Assembly: GCA_002352145.1 (NCBI GenBank)
Contig: DEHX01000051.1
Location: 1 to 14,862 of the forward strand
From: Chitinophagaceae bacterium UBA2789
GTDB taxonomy: Bacteria; Bacteroidota; Bacteroidia; Chitinophagales; Chitinophagaceae
DNA length: 14,862 nt
Direction of reading: 5' to 3'
Both the position numbers and the translations under genes were made by a program. The notes below the pieces were generated by a model. It had not been told where the DNA came from. It was given only the letters and a program-made list of their open reading frames with translations, and made no database searches. Position 1 is the stretch's first letter; every line of letters starts with the position of its first letter. Of the stretch, positions 14,286 through 14,862 are shown piece by piece.

Positions 14286-14312
14286 CACAGATGAACACGG
14301 ATTAACACAGAT
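14286..14312. repeat. Three CACRGAT words at exact 10-bp spacing
   Basis: CACAGAT (14286), CACGGAT (14296) and CACAGAT (14306) are separated by GAA and TAA, so the heptamer recurs once per helical turn. Very similar sequences are widespread as intergenic repeats in several phyla, from memory. A protein-binding array is a possible but unproven alternative. Confidence 0.7.
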
Positions 14313-14315
14313 TAT

Positions 14316-14335
14316 GGTTCGTGAGGACACGAACC
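14316..14335. repeat. 8-bp hairpin GGTTCGTG-AGGA-CACGAACC
   Basis: A perfect eight-base-pair stem with the four-base loop AGGA begins four bases after the heptamer array. It lacks a T-run. The sequence resembles a dispersed Bacteroidota palindrome. Confidence 0.75.
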
Positions 14336-14390
14336 TGGGCGTAAGAGGCATGATATCAGCATACTATTTTCCCGCAGCACCCACAAAGGC

Positions 14391-14410
14391 AAAAAATGTC
14401 TCCATTTTTT
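14391..14410 (-). terminator. Possible terminator of the 65-residue protein gene
   Basis: AAAAAATG (14391-14398) pairs with CATTTTTT (14403-14410) over a four-base loop, overlapping the stop codon of the minus-strand gene. On that strand the stem ends in a run of T. The stem is almost all A-T, so it is weak. Confidence 0.4.
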
Positions 14411-14606
14411 AAAGGGGTTTGTTGGGGTCTTGTTTGCTTTTTTTTGATTTCACCCAAATAACAATGGCGACTACTACAACAAGTATAATTCCATAAATAC
14501 CACGTACACCAATTCCTTCACTTGTGTCACCTGTTCCTGCAAATGAAATTTCAGGAATTGCCGCTAACAGAATTGCAGCAATTGATAGCAAAGCTTTGTT
14601 GATCAT
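14409..14606 (-). CDS. Small 65-residue membrane protein (hypothetical)
   Basis: I do not recognise this family. From the ATG at 14606 the protein has a signal peptide or first helix at 4-23 (KALLSIAAILLAAIPEISFAG), a short exposed loop (TGDTSEGIGVRG, 25-36), a second very hydrophobic helix at 37-52 (IYGIILVVVVAIVIWV) and a basic tail KSKKSKQDPNKPL. An in-frame ATG at 14696 would add 30 polar residues before the signal peptide, so it is rejected. The leader is A/T-rich with no clear ribosome-binding site, which is normal for this phylum. It lies between two copies of a 65-bp repeat in a palindrome-rich stretch. If the signal is cleaved, the product is a ~42-residue single-helix protein. Confidence 0.65.
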   Translation of the reverse strand: MINKALLSIAAILLAAIPEISFAGTGDTSEGIGVRGIYGIILVVVVAIVIWVKSKKSKQDPNKPL

Positions 14607-14721
14607 AAAATAAAAATTTTTTGCCTGTTTTTTTAATAGGCAGTTTTCGGCTTCCCTGCTTTGGTTTGTCAGAATAATGGAAGGCATGCAGATCATTTTG
14701 TTCTGTTCATCTCATAGGGTT

Positions 14722-14786
14722 ACTTGCCTGTTGTAAAGCTATCTCATGCAGGTTATCCCGGCTATGAGTGGAATCATGTTGTTTTG
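14722..14786. repeat. 65-bp direct repeat, copy 2
   Basis: This is the second copy of the segment at 13821-13885, same orientation, with four substitutions and no gaps in the core. Similarity weakens to the left, although TGTTCATCT occurs just outside both copies. It lies 115 bases upstream of the 65-residue protein gene on the minus strand. The 256 bases between that gene and the window end hold no other gene. Confidence 0.9.
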
Positions 14787-14808
14787 ATGAGTGCCGGGAA
14801 CGTTTGTC

Positions 14809-14836
14809 ACTTTCTTTGTCTTGAAACAAAGAAAGT
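14809..14836. repeat. Hairpin paired with repeat copy 2
   Basis: ACTTTCTTTGT (14809-14819) is perfectly complementary to ACAAAGAAAGT (14826-14836), with loop CTTGAA. Position, stem length and loop match the hairpin after copy 1. When the two are aligned on the loop, about six stem positions differ and each change is compensated. Confidence 0.85.
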
Positions 14837-14844
14837 AACCAAAC

Positions 14845-14862
14845 CTGCCTGCCGGCAGGCAG
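14845..14862. repeat. 18-bp perfect palindrome at the window edge
   Basis: CTGCCTGCC joined directly to GGCAGGCAG is self-complementary over its full 18 bases and runs into the end of the window, so it may be longer. It follows the copy-2 hairpin by eight bases and may belong to the same composite repeat. Copy 1 has the GC-rich hairpin at 13952-13979 in the comparable place. Confidence 0.85.

Noticed and set aside
14179..14335. CRISPR-like array
   Set aside because: The palindromes differ in sequence and spacing, there is no constant repeat with unique spacers, and no cas gene is present.
13808..14862. Insertion sequence or prophage remnant
   Set aside because: No transposase, integrase or phage structural frame can be found in any reading frame, and no terminal inverted repeats with a target duplication were seen around the block.

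Overview
The window looks like a chromosomal segment of a member of the Bacteroidota, probably a Chitinophagaceae-type bacterium. That placement is inference from four things: the characteristic order of the cytochrome oxidase cluster; a propeller-type sensor kinase paired with a LytTR regulator; promoter-like sequences of the Bacteroidota form (TTG spacer TAnnTTTG); and intergenic palindromic repeats of kinds common in that phylum. No rRNA, tRNA, CRISPR array, transposase or integrase was seen.

Positions 1-6625 (+ strand) hold a terminal oxidase cluster. It contains the 3' end of subunit II (CuA domain), subunit I (A1-type haem-copper oxidase), haem O synthase CtaB, a short five-helix subunit III paralogue, a full subunit III, a small subunit IV, a SCO copper chaperone and a DUF420 membrane protein. 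Together these supply the catalytic core, its haem precursor and CuA loading for an aa3-type cytochrome c oxidase. Two non-coding elements punctuate the cluster: a palindromic repeat after ctaB (3127-3201) and a strong hairpin terminator between subunit IV and SCO (5174-5223). The terminator probably separates core subunits from assembly factors.

Positions 6722-11118 (- strand, convergent with the oxidase cluster) encode a two-component pair. One member is a 1216-residue sensor kinase with a periplasmic beta-propeller, Y_Y_Y domain, one membrane helix, a cytoplasmic GAF domain and a LytS-type kinase. The other is its LytTR response regulator. Further right are a secreted glycine-rich protein resembling phage tail-fibre tips (11279-12154, -), a 34-codon membrane peptide gene on the + strand with its own promoter-like and terminator sequences (12350-12566), and a secreted 397-residue protein with a CsgG/LpoB/TolB-N-like N-terminal region (12614-13807, -).

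Positions 13808-14862 are dominated by repeats. A 65-bp sequence occurs twice in the same orientation (61/65 identical). Each copy is followed by a hairpin whose arms differ at several positions yet remain paired and whose loop is almost the same. Between the copies lie at least five other palindromes, a 10-bp-period direct repeat and a gene for a 65-residue membrane protein. This repeat-rich block and the small membrane peptides are the least explained parts of the window.
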